13,356 bases of DNA from Selenomonas sp. GTDB lineage: Bacteria > Bacillota_C > Negativicutes > Selenomonadales > Selenomonadaceae. The notes below the pieces were generated by a model, which saw only the letters and a program-made list of their open reading frames with translations, was not told the DNA's origin and did no database searches. The stretch lies in assembly GCF_024699275.1 (NCBI RefSeq), contig NZ_JAILPX010000058.1, positions 1 to 13,356 of the forward strand, read 5' to 3'. The position numbers were made by a program, and so were the translations under genes. Below are positions 1-5,926 of this stretch, in pieces; position 1 is the first letter of the stretch, and every line of letters begins with the position of its first letter.

Positions 1-807
1 CTGGCCACAACCAAAGGCGTCCTGTCCGGCGCCCTCAATTATGCCATCTATCCAGCAGAGCTGATTGTCGCTAATCCGGTGCTGGCCATAAGAATTCCCA
101 GGTCAGCTCCTCGCAAGGTGACAAAGCGCACCATCATCACGCCGGATCAGCTTGCTGACATACTCAAAAATTACCCTGTGGGCCATAAATACCGTGTACC
201 GATATTACTTGCCTATTACACAGGCATGCGGGCAGGGGAAATACTGGGGCTTGAATGGGGCGACATCGACCTTGATAATCGGACGATATGTGTCCGGCAC
301 CAAATTCAAAAAGACGACCTGTCACAATTATTCTACGCTGAGACACCAAAGACGGAATCCAGTCACCGCGATTTTTACATCGACAGCCAGATGGCCAGTG
401 AACTAAAGAAATGGAAAACCACCCAAGGTGCCAATCGAATGAAGCGCGGTGAAGCATACCAGCTTGTCTACGCAGGCAGTGACAGTTTCCTGTTTTCCCT
501 GCCTGTTTCAGAGAACTGCCCTGCCGGGGCTACGCACAAAGATTTGGTGTGCACCGATAAGACTGGCTTATTTATCAAGTACCCGTCATTCGCGCTAATG
601 CTTCGCAAGCTCGGCCTGAACTCTCACAGCTTCCGCCATACTCACACCACGGAGCTGGCAGAACATGGAGCCCTGCCGATTGACATAGCCGCCCGCCTGG
701 GACATCACGACGCCACGATGGTCAATAAGCTCTATGCCCATGATACCGAAGCCATGAAACAGGCCACCGTCCAAATCATTGAAAGTCGCATCGTTCACAA
801 ACAGTAA
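1..807 (+). CDS. Tyrosine recombinase / phage-type integrase, 5'-truncated by window edge
   Basis: The reading frame is open from the first base, so the window holds only the last 268 residues; the true start lies to the left. The first ~30 residues look like the end of the SAM-like core-binding domain (helical, ending in an ANP-type turn). The catalytic domain follows. Visible active-site residues are the first Arg in TGMRAGEI (codon 229-231), the HSFR box (His codon 625-627, Arg 634-636), the GHH motif near 700-708 and the nucleophilic Tyr in KLYAHD (codon 733-735). All are intact, so the enzyme should be able to cut and rejoin DNA by the 3'-phosphotyrosine mechanism. A GTG at 79 could be mistaken for a start, but coding clearly extends upstream. 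Its type resembles integrases of conjugative elements and prophages rather than XerC/XerD. The rest of any element would lie to the left, with this gene at its right end. Confidence 0.93.
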   Translation: MATTKGVLSGALNYAIYPAELIVANPVLAIRIPRSAPRKVTKRTIITPDQLADILKNYPVGHKYRVPILLAYYTGMRAGEILGLEWGDIDLDNRTICVRHQIQKDDLSQLFYAETPKTESSHRDFYIDSQMASELKKWKTTQGANRMKRGEAYQLVYAGSDSFLFSLPVSENCPAGATHKDLVCTDKTGLFIKYPSFALMLRKLGLNSHSFRHTHTTELAEHGALPIDIAARLGHHDATMVNKLYAHDTEAMKQATVQIIESRIVHKQ

Positions 808-897
808 GCAAGGTAAACTCTCTTTGTTGACAAACCGTTGACAAACGCACTCCACCAAATCCCGCCAGCCCTGTATTTTCAAGGGTTACGGGTTACG

Positions 898-924
898 CTT
901 GACATTCTTAGTCAAAATGTCAAG
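898..924. repeat. Perfect 9-bp inverted repeat downstream of integrase
   Basis: The arms CTTGACATT (898-906) and AATGTCAAG (916-924) are exact complements around a nine-base spacer. No T-run follows directly on either strand, so it fits a protein binding site better than an intrinsic terminator. A role as an integrase or excisionase site, or as an operator, is inference. Confidence 0.5.
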
Positions 925-1050
925 TTCTTAACACAAAAAAGTCAAAAAAACAAAGTTTATCCCCGCTGACTTTGTTGTTGCGCAATAAACATAAAAAAGA
1001 TAATGTGGCCAGCGGAAATTTTGCCTATGGTAAAACCGAGACGAGGGCGT

Positions 1051-1056
1051 TATAAT
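1051..1056 (+). promoter_or_regulatory. Possible -10 box for the VanW gene
   Basis: TATAAT at 1051-1056 lies 40 bases before the ATG of the VanW gene. The base at the -35 distance (TGGTAA, 1028-1033) matches the consensus at only three of six positions, so this is a tentative promoter. Confidence 0.35.
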
Positions 1057-1095
1057 AGGGATTGTCTGAAAATCTCTTAAGGAGTGTCCTCATTT

Positions 1096-2346
1096 ATGAA
1101 TATTTCCAACACGGCCTTGAGTAAAATCGTTGCCCTTACGCTTATCGGCACAGTATTGACCGTCTTGGTTGCCGGCAGCATTTCCGTAACCGTCAGCAAC
1201 AAGAACAGGATTGTCATGGGCGTACAAGCCCATGGAATCCCCATTGCTGGCATGAGCAAAAGTGACGCACACAAATTCTTCACCGAGCTTGCCGCCAGCA
1301 AATTACGGCGTAAGGCCGCCGTACTCAGTTATAAAGAACGCATCTTCCAAATTGACCCTGCAGACATCAACCTGCATGGTAATGTGGATGAGGCTGTGGA
1401 AGCGGCCTATCGCATTGGCCGTCAGGGAACGCCTGCAGAAAACCTCATCAGTCAAATGTGGTGCGCCATCTTCGGCAAAAACGTCACCATGGACGCCAGT
1501 TTCGATGAGCAACTGCTGAACAGCCAGCTGCAGCAAATAAAAGCCGCCATTGATACCCCCCCCATAAATGGTACCGTTATCCTGCAGGCCGATGGTAGCA
1601 TCAAAAAGACGCCTGCTGTCACAGGCCTAAGCTTAGATATTACCCCTCTGGCCGAGGAAATGACCCCTGATTTCAAAACCTTCAACATAACCGTAAAAAA
1701 AGAGCTGATTCCCACCGAACAGCCGCCCTTCATTCAAAATAATGATTTGGCCGCCATTGATGGTATTTTAGGCTCCTATACCACCAGTTTTTATCCCGGT
1801 GATCGTGGGGATAATATCGGCCTGGCGGCCAGCCACTTGCAGGGTGCGTTAGTCCGCAGCGGTTCCACATTATCCTTCAACTCCGTGGTGGGTCCCCGCA
1901 CCCATGCTGCAGGATACAAAAATGCTGGTGTCATCGTCTATGGCGAACATGCCATTGATGTGGGCGGTGGGGTTTGTCAGGTAAGTTCCACCCTCTACAA
2001 TGCCATACTCCTGGCCGGTCTTACCCCAGTGGAACGCACCGGACATTTCGCTTCTTCTTCCTATGTGCCTGCCGGACGGGATGCCACCGTAGCAGACGGA
2101 CTGATTGACTTCGTCTTCCGCAATCCCCTGCCTCATCCTGTCTACCTGACCATTGGCAACAGTGGCAGCACCCTGACGATTTATGTACTGGGCACCAAAG
2201 CGGATTTGGGAGGCAAAAGCATTTCCCTAATCACCGAAGGCAGTACCATGCATCCTTCCCTCTACCGCCTATGGCTGCAGAACGGTCAGGTCATCGAAAA
2301 GGAATTTCTCCATACCGATGCCTATGAAACCTTAAAGCATACATAA
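1096..2346 (+). CDS. VanW-family membrane-anchored cell-wall protein
   Basis: The protein has 416 residues from ATG 1096, which follows AAGGAG at 1079-1084. An in-frame GTG at 1084 overlaps that ribosome binding site and is less likely to be the start. An N-terminal hydrophobic segment (about residues 8-30) acts as a signal anchor. The middle (~80-195) looks like the putative peptidoglycan-binding domain often paired with VanW. The VanW domain proper covers about 226-355, with recognisable strings such as STLSFNSVVGPRT, GGGVCQVSSTLYNA and GRDATVADGLIDF. VanW proteins occur in some vancomycin-resistance clusters and widely in Bacillota; their biochemical role is not established. No vanS/vanR/vanH/vanA-type genes are present here, so resistance should not be inferred. 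It probably acts outside the membrane on or near peptidoglycan. It converges with the GntP permease gene across a shared hairpin terminator. Confidence 0.9.
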   Translation: MNISNTALSKIVALTLIGTVLTVLVAGSISVTVSNKNRIVMGVQAHGIPIAGMSKSDAHKFFTELAASKLRRKAAVLSYKERIFQIDPADINLHGNVDEAVEAAYRIGRQGTPAENLISQMWCAIFGKNVTMDASFDEQLLNSQLQQIKAAIDTPPINGTVILQADGSIKKTPAVTGLSLDITPLAEEMTPDFKTFNITVKKELIPTEQPPFIQNNDLAAIDGILGSYTTSFYPGDRGDNIGLAASHLQGALVRSGSTLSFNSVVGPRTHAAGYKNAGVIVYGEHAIDVGGGVCQVSSTLYNAILLAGLTPVERTGHFASSSYVPAGRDATVADGLIDFVFRNPLPHPVYLTIGNSGSTLTIYVLGTKADLGGKSISLITEGSTMHPSLYRLWLQNGQVIEKEFLHTDAYETLKHT

Positions 2347-2353
2347 TCGATAA

Positions 2354-2399
2354 AAAGCGTCCGGCAGAATCATTTTATCGTGATTCTACCGGACGCTTT
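2354..2399 (-). terminator. Strong hairpin terminator between convergent genes
   Basis: An 11-bp stem (2354-2364 with 2389-2399), one mismatch, and seven further pairs (2366-2372 with 2381-2387) close an eight-base loop. On the minus strand the stem is followed by a T-rich run (TTTTTA), serving the GntP gene. On the plus strand it sits 7 bases after the VanW stop and runs into TTTCT, so it probably works in both directions. Confidence 0.88.
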
Positions 2400-2421
2400 C
2401 TGATACGGTAAAAATATATAT

Positions 2422-3840
2422 TCAACAGATTCCCGTCAGCATATAGAACAATATGCACAGGAACGGTACGACGAACTTCATCCCCATAATCATGGCAATA
2501 TCAAAATAGGATTCCTTATGGGATAGACCACAGATTGCCAATAAGGTAACCAGCGCACCGCAGTGAGGAACCGGGTCAATGCCCACCGAAGCCACAGCCA
2601 CGATACGATGCAGGACCTCCAGGGGAATCCCCGCAGCCATGGCCATGGCTGCCCACTGATCGCCCAAAGCCGACAATGCGATGGTCAGACCACCAGAGGC
2701 CGAACCGGTAATACCACACATGATGTTGGTGGTAATAACTGCCGACAACAGCGGACCAAAAGTCGCCGCTATGCCAACCAGCCATTCCGTCACCGGGGCA
2801 AATCCCGGCATAGCTGTAATGACACAGCCAAAAGCATAACCGGAAGCAACGTTAAGCGCTGCAGAACCGGAAGACAGGGCTGCATAGTTAACGGTAGGCA
2901 GGATACCCTCCGCAACCTTTAGGCGATGCCGGCCGATATAGGCAGCCACAATACTGCTGAGAATCAACGCTACACTGATGGACCAGATGGCCGATACCTT
3001 ACCCACATGCGAGGCCAGCAGGGTCAGCTTCAAAGGCACGAAGGCCGCCAAACTTTCCTCATTCCAGTGAAAGCCCCATTCCCAGGCAAAGGGATTGGAC
3101 AAAATCACATTAATCACGATTACCATCAGCAAAGGAATCATCGCCAAATACCAGGGAATAGTCATTTTAGGATGACGTTTCTTCTGCCCATCACCGCCAT
3201 GCTCACCATAACCCTCTCCACGGGATTGCAAAAGCTTCGCCCGATGACCAATCCAGCCCCAGCCAATCAACAGAAATAACAACGATGCAAATAACCCGAT
3301 TCCAGGCGCTGCCCAGGTACTTGTCTGAAAATATGAGGACGGAATAATATTCTGAATTTGTGGCGTGCCAGGCAACGAAACCATGGCGAAGGAAAAAATC
3401 CCCACCCACAGGGCCGCCGGCAGAAGTCTTTTCGGTATATCGGCCTTCTTGAACACCACCGCACCAAAGGGATACATGACAAAGGCCACCACGAACACAG
3501 ACAATCCCCCGTAGGTCAAAGCACCACACCCCATCAACACCGCCAGAATGGCGCGCTTTTCCCCCAGCACGTCCACAATCTTGCCGGCAATAGACGAGGC
3601 CAGGCCGCCTTTTTCCATCAGCTTGGCAAATACTGCACCGAAAAGAAATACCGGATAATAGGTCTTCACATACTCGGCCAGCCTCGTCATATACAGCTCA
3701 CTATACACCGGCAGGATATCGAACATACTGGCCAGTGCCGCCAATCCCGCAAAAAAAGGTGCAATCAGGATGATTGACCAACCGCGATAGGCAAAATACA
3801 TAAGTCCCAAAAGTGCTAACCCAATACAAAGTGCTTCCAT
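2422..3840 (-). CDS. GntP-family permease (organic acid / gluconate-type symporter)
   Basis: This is a highly hydrophobic protein of 472 residues from ATG at 3840, with roughly 12 or more membrane segments. A GAGGGGAG ribosome binding site (3853-3860) lies 12 bases before that ATG. In-frame TTG codons upstream (the first at 3882) would add up to 14 residues. The C-terminal part contains the segment HRIVAVASVGIDPVPHCGAL, very like the conserved motif of the GntP family (gluconate:H+ symporter family), and a glycine/serine-rich GSASGGL segment. Family members import gluconate, related sugar acids, hydroxybutyrate or other small carboxylates with a cation; the substrate here cannot be read from sequence. 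The leader holds a cobalamin riboswitch and two terminators. No catabolic enzyme gene lies next to it, so context does not identify the substrate. The gene ends 23 bases before the shared terminator. Confidence 0.85.
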   Translation of the reverse strand: MEALCIGLALLGLMYFAYRGWSIILIAPFFAGLAALASMFDILPVYSELYMTRLAEYVKTYYPVFLFGAVFAKLMEKGGLASSIAGKIVDVLGEKRAILAVLMGCGALTYGGLSVFVVAFVMYPFGAVVFKKADIPKRLLPAALWVGIFSFAMVSLPGTPQIQNIIPSSYFQTSTWAAPGIGLFASLLFLLIGWGWIGHRAKLLQSRGEGYGEHGGDGQKKRHPKMTIPWYLAMIPLLMVIVINVILSNPFAWEWGFHWNEESLAAFVPLKLTLLASHVGKVSAIWSISVALILSSIVAAYIGRHRLKVAEGILPTVNYAALSSGSAALNVASGYAFGCVITAMPGFAPVTEWLVGIAATFGPLLSAVITTNIMCGITGSASGGLTIALSALGDQWAAMAMAAGIPLEVLHRIVAVASVGIDPVPHCGALVTLLAICGLSHKESYFDIAMIMGMKFVVPFLCILFYMLTGIC

Positions 3841-3935
3841 GGTGTCCAAAGACTCCCCTCGTAGAAATTTTACTATCCACAATCCCCGATAGTCTTGGGA
3901 ACATCGTCCCCTATGTAAATGGAAAGAAAAAAATA

Positions 3936-3959
3936 AGCTCCGATATCGCTATCGGAGCT
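3936..3959 (-). terminator. Second intrinsic terminator in the GntP leader
   Basis: On the minus strand a perfect 9-bp stem AGCTCCGAT/ATCGGAGCT with a six-base loop is followed by TATTTTTTTC, a textbook intrinsic terminator. It lies about 95 bases upstream of the GntP start codon and ~105 bases beyond the first terminator. No gene lies between the two. Confidence 0.88.
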
Positions 3960-4019
3960 GCTGCAAGACGCAGACAATCCATAGAACTGAATGAAATGTA
4001 TGAGCATTTCTTCCTGTCA

Positions 4020-4048
4020 GTCGAAACCAACAGGAAAAACCTTTCGAC
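4020..4048 (-). repeat. Small inverted repeat between the two leader terminators
   Basis: GTCGAAA at one end and TTTCGAC at the other form a 7-bp stem around a 15-base loop in the leader RNA. An overlapping CCTGT/ACAGG pairing is also possible. It may be an extra folded element of the leader; no known motif is recognised. Confidence 0.4.
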
Positions 4049-4064
4049 AAAATAGGCAAAATAA

Positions 4065-4091
4065 AAGCTCCTCCCGCGTAGGGAAGAGCTT
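4065..4091 (-). terminator. First intrinsic terminator, riboswitch expression platform
   Basis: The minus-strand RNA forms an 11-bp stem AAGCTCTTCCC/GGGAGGAGCTT (one G-U pair) with loop TACGC, followed by TTTATTTTG. It lies about 80 bases downstream of the riboswitch aptamer. The 5' arm contains CTTCCCTA (4086 to 4079), which is exactly complementary to TAGGGAAG in the aptamer core (4325 to 4318). That pairing offers a possible antiterminator. Confidence 0.88.
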
Positions 4092-4171
4092 ATTACGCTA
4101 CTCGAAAATACCCACACTAACCCAGGCTCTAAAAACTTTTCAGTACCGATAAATCTCCATCCCTATCACTC

Positions 4172-4343
4172 GCAGGTCAAACGGCGATTGTTAATCAGGC
4201 AGTTCTCCTGGCTCCAGTTCAACATTTATCTGCGCCTTCCCAAAGGAAACCTCCAGTGACGTAACTATGCAGATAAACTCCCTGTTACAGTGGCGGGACC
4301 GCGCCGGCTTATACCGGCTTCCCTATTAAGTCTAAGACACCTG
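4172..4343 (-). promoter_or_regulatory. Cobalamin (B12) riboswitch
   Basis: On the minus strand the conserved blocks of the cobalamin aptamer appear in order: TTAATAGGGAAGCCGG (near 4328-4313), GCGGTCCCGCCACTGTAA (4302-4285), GTCACTGG (about 4261-4254), GGGAAGGCG (about 4242-4234) and the B12-box AGCCAGGAGAACTGCC (4213-4198), which differs from the usual box at one position. A short closing pairing CAGG/CCTG brackets it. In this RNA family bound adenosyl- or other cobalamins turn the downstream gene off. The next gene in the direction of transcription is the GntP permease, ~330 bases downstream past two terminators. Aptamer identity is very likely; control of the permease is inferred from position. 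Confidence 0.95.
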
Positions 4344-4383
4344 ACCCAACCCATATTCTATTGGTCTTTCTTTTACAGTATGT

Positions 4384-4412
4384 ATATTAGCATAAATTTT
4401 CTTTATTGTCAA
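4384..4412 (-). promoter_or_regulatory. Promoter of the cobalamin riboswitch leader
   Basis: A perfect -35 TTGACA (4412-4407), a 17-base spacer and -10 TAATAT (4389-4384) preceded by TGC (extended -10) lie about 40 bases upstream of the aptamer. This is one of the best-matching promoters in the window and gives the riboswitch RNA its own transcription start near 4377. Confidence 0.85.
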
Positions 4413-4441
4413 CGCAATAAATAACTTTTATAAACAGATAA

Positions 4442-4463
4442 GGCAGTCCCCTAAGGAACTGCC
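4442..4463 (-). terminator. Terminator of the infC-rpmI-rplT operon
   Basis: A 9-bp stem GGCAGTTCC/GGGACTGCC (one G-U pair) with a four-base loop lies 27 bases after the rplT stop. The following TTATCTGTTTATAAAA is only moderately T-rich, so termination may be incomplete. Confidence 0.7.
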
Positions 4464-4489
4464 CTAAATTTCACGCTATATACCCCAAA

Positions 4490-4843
4490 TTAGAGGTTTT
4501 CTTTTGCAACAGCAACGAGCTGAGCGAAAGCTTTCTCGTCGGAGATGGCGAGATCTGCCAGCATCTTGCGGTTTACTTCAACGCCAGCCTTGGTCAGACC
4601 ACAAACAAGACGGCTGTAGGAAATGCCGTTGATGCGGGCAGCTGCGTTGATACGAGCAATCCAAAGACGACGGAAGTTGCCCTTCTTTGCACGACGGTCA
4701 CGGCGTGCATAGTAGAGAGCCTTCATTACGGTCTCATTAGCTTTCTTAAACTGTTTGCTCTTGGAACCCTTGTAACCCTTAGCGAGCTTCAGGATTTTCT
4801 TATGACGTCTATGTGCAGTCACGCCTACTTTTACTCTTGGCAT
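4490..4843 (-). CDS. rplT: 50S ribosomal protein L20 (bL20)
   Basis: The protein has 117 residues, the usual length for bL20. It begins [16 protein letters not shown] and carries the family signature [17 protein letters not shown] and the [20 protein letters not shown] block. The basic N-terminal half threads into 23S rRNA during early 50S assembly; the C-terminal globular half binds RNA and in characterised bacteria also binds its own mRNA leader to repress the infC-rpmI-rplT operon. It is the last gene of that operon here, 48 bases after rpmI, with an AGGAGG ribosome binding site ahead of the ATG at 4843. A leader that could carry this autoregulation is visible before infC. Confidence 0.99.
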   Translation of the reverse strand: MPRVKVGVTAHRRHKKILKLAKGYKGSKSKQFKKANETVMKALYYARRDRRAKKGNFRRLWIARINAAARINGISYSRLVCGLTKAGVEVNRKMLADLAISDEKAFAQLVAVAKENL

Positions 4844-4891
4844 GGTTTCATCCTCCTAAAAATTCAAGTTAACGATAAAAATTCGCGAAAA

Positions 4892-5092
4892 TTATGCGTA
4901 AGGAAGCATTCTCTTTACGCGGCCGAAATCAGCAGCCGTAACCATAGCGGCTTTGCGCAGATTACGTTTGCGCTTCGGAGACTTCTTCTCCAGAATATGG
5001 CTCTTGAAAGCCTTGTTACGTTTGAAATTTTCACCGCTACCAGTCATGGTAAAGCGTTTAGCAGCTGCTCTGCGAGTCTTAATCTTTGGCAT
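4892..5092 (-). CDS. rpmI: 50S ribosomal protein L35 (bL35)
   Basis: This is a 66-residue, very basic protein of normal bL35 length. It begins [14 protein letters not shown] and includes [18 protein letters not shown] and a lysine/arginine-rich [12 protein letters not shown] stretch. It is a small structural protein of the large ribosomal subunit. AAGGAGG stands 9-10 bases before the ATG at 5092. It lies between infC (34 bases upstream) and rplT in the conserved order infC-rpmI-rplT and should share their leader-mediated regulation. Confidence 0.99.
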   Translation of the reverse strand: MPKIKTRRAAAKRFTMTGSGENFKRNKAFKSHILEKKSPKRKRNLRKAAMVTAADFGRVKRMLPYA

Positions 5093-5126
5093 TACATTTT
5101 CCTCCTTAAATTAGCCTGGGAGTCTC

Positions 5127-5678
5127 TTAGGATTCCTGTGCAGGCTGTTTGGACTTCGATGCTTTCTGCGTCTTAGGCGCAACGATCATCGTCATATTTT
5201 TTCCTTCAAGTTTGGCATTGCGTTCAATGGAAACACGGTCACCAAGGGCTTCTGCCACACGGCCCAGGACCTCTTTGCCCAGTTCCGGATGGGAAAGCTC
5301 ACGGCCACGGAACATGATGGTCACTTTGACCTTGTTCCCTTCCTCTACGAAACGAAGTGCATTCTTTAACTTGACGTCAAAATCATGCTGTTCAATATTG
5401 GGACGAAGTTTCACTTCCTTAATATTGATGACCTTCTGCTTCTTCTTCGCTTCCTTTTCCCGCTTCTGCTGTTCGTAGCGGTACTTACCGAAGTCCATGA
5501 TCCGGCAGACCGGCGGTTTGGCCTTGGGGGCGATCTCCACCAGGTCAAGATGCTGTTCTTCCGCCATGCGCAATGCGTCACGGGTTGCCATGATCCCCAG
5601 CTGCTCACCTTCAGCGCTGGTCACACGCACTTCACGAATGCGAATTTCCTCATTGATGCGTAAGGATTCTCTGCTAAT
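5127..5678 (-). CDS. infC: Translation initiation factor IF-3 with an AUU start codon
   Basis: The product is a 183-residue IF3 if it starts at ATT 5678. The N-terminal domain begins SRESLRINEEIRIREVRVTS and includes LGIMATRDAL and the PPVCRIMDFGKYRYEQQKR region. A lysine-rich linker (~75-95) leads to the C-terminal 30S-binding domain with VKLRPNIEQHDFDVKLKNA and VTIMFRGRE. IF3 binds the 30S subunit, blocks premature 50S joining and checks the start codon. No ATG or GTG exists at the right place: the first in-frame GTG (5630) would cut off the conserved N-terminus. AGGAGGTG at 5693-5686 lies directly ahead of two ATT codons at 5681-5679 and 5678-5676; spacing favours the second. A rare AUU start is the known autoregulatory device of infC, since IF3 itself rejects such starts. 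Confidence 0.96.
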   Translation of the reverse strand: MSRESLRINEEIRIREVRVTSAEGEQLGIMATRDALRMAEEQHLDLVEIAPKAKPPVCRIMDFGKYRYEQQKREKEAKKKQKVINIKEVKLRPNIEQHDFDVKLKNALRFVEEGNKVKVTIMFRGRELSHPELGKEVLGRVAEALGDRVSIERNAKLEGKNMTMIVAPKTQKASKSKQPAQES

Positions 5679-5681
5679 AAT

Positions 5682-5835
5682 AAAACACCTCCTGCTTAAA
5701 GTCTACATCTTCTCCAAAACAAGAAAGAGGCGGCAATTCAGCCACCTCAATAAAACTCATGCTATAAACCCAACTGACTCTTACCATTCATCAGCAGGTG
5801 AGAAGCGGTGGCTTCTTCTTGTTCACGACTTTGAT
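5682..5835 (-). promoter_or_regulatory. infC operon attenuator leader (L20-leader type)
   Basis: The ~150-base untranslated leader between the promoter and infC can form two exclusive structures. One is a terminator hairpin at 5727-5748. The other pairs AGCCACC (5813-5807) with GGTGGCT (5746-5740), which takes up the 5' arm of that terminator. A small hairpin GAAGC-CACC-GCTTC also forms around 5804-5817. In Bacillus the same operon is controlled by L20 binding to a leader that ends in such an attenuator. Assignment to that family rests on position and architecture, not on a covariance search. Confidence 0.75.
5727..5748 (-). terminator. Attenuator terminator in the infC leader
   Basis: The minus strand reads GAGGTGGC, six-base loop, GCCGCCTC (8 bp with one G-U pair), followed by TTTCTTGTTTT. 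It stands ~50 bases before the infC start and would stop transcription of the operon unless the upstream AGCCACC segment captures its 5' arm. Confidence 0.82.
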
Positions 5836-5864
5836 AGTTTAACATAAAACGCAGACACTGTCAA
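5836..5864 (-). promoter_or_regulatory. Promoter of infC-rpmI-rplT
   Basis: The -35 TTGACA (5864-5859), a 17-base spacer and -10 TAAACT (5841-5836) preceded by TGT (extended -10) form a convincing housekeeping promoter. It lies ~60 bases after the aroE stop; no terminator is evident between, so some readthrough from aroE is possible. Confidence 0.83.
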
Positions 5865-5926
5865 ATATTTTTTCACGATCTCTGACTCAGTAGTACCATT
5901 ATGTAAAAGCACCCTAATAAGTCCAT

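Larger units (their letters stand above)
808..1095. other. Non-coding stretch after the integrase, possible attachment or arm-site region
   Basis: No convincing gene is seen. The stretch holds a ten-base direct repeat GTTGACAAAC at 826-835 and 837-846, a tandem GGGTTAC at 883-889 and 890-896, and an inverted repeat CTTGACATT/AATGTCAAG at 898-906 and 916-924. It also has another GTCAAAA-like string near 940 and a TTGCGCAA palindrome at 978-985. Clusters of short repeats next to an integrase gene are typical of arm-binding sites around an att core. The string CAAATCCCGCCAGCCCTG (855-872) resembles the T-arm and 3' end of a tRNA, but no 5' half of a tRNA is present here. The boundary cannot be proven without the other end of the element. 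Confidence 0.4.

Noticed and set aside
855..872. Possible tRNA gene 3' end
   Set aside because: Only a T-arm-like string is present; no anticodon arm, D-arm or 5' acceptor strand is found, so it is kept only as a possible att clue.
1084..1086. GTG as the start of the VanW protein
   Set aside because: It overlaps the AAGGAG ribosome binding site that serves ATG 1096.
3911..4117. Open reading frame of 68 codons on the minus strand within the GntP leader
   Set aside because: It runs through both terminator hairpins, lacks a ribosome binding site and its sequence shows no protein-like pattern; the overlap with RNA structures explains it.
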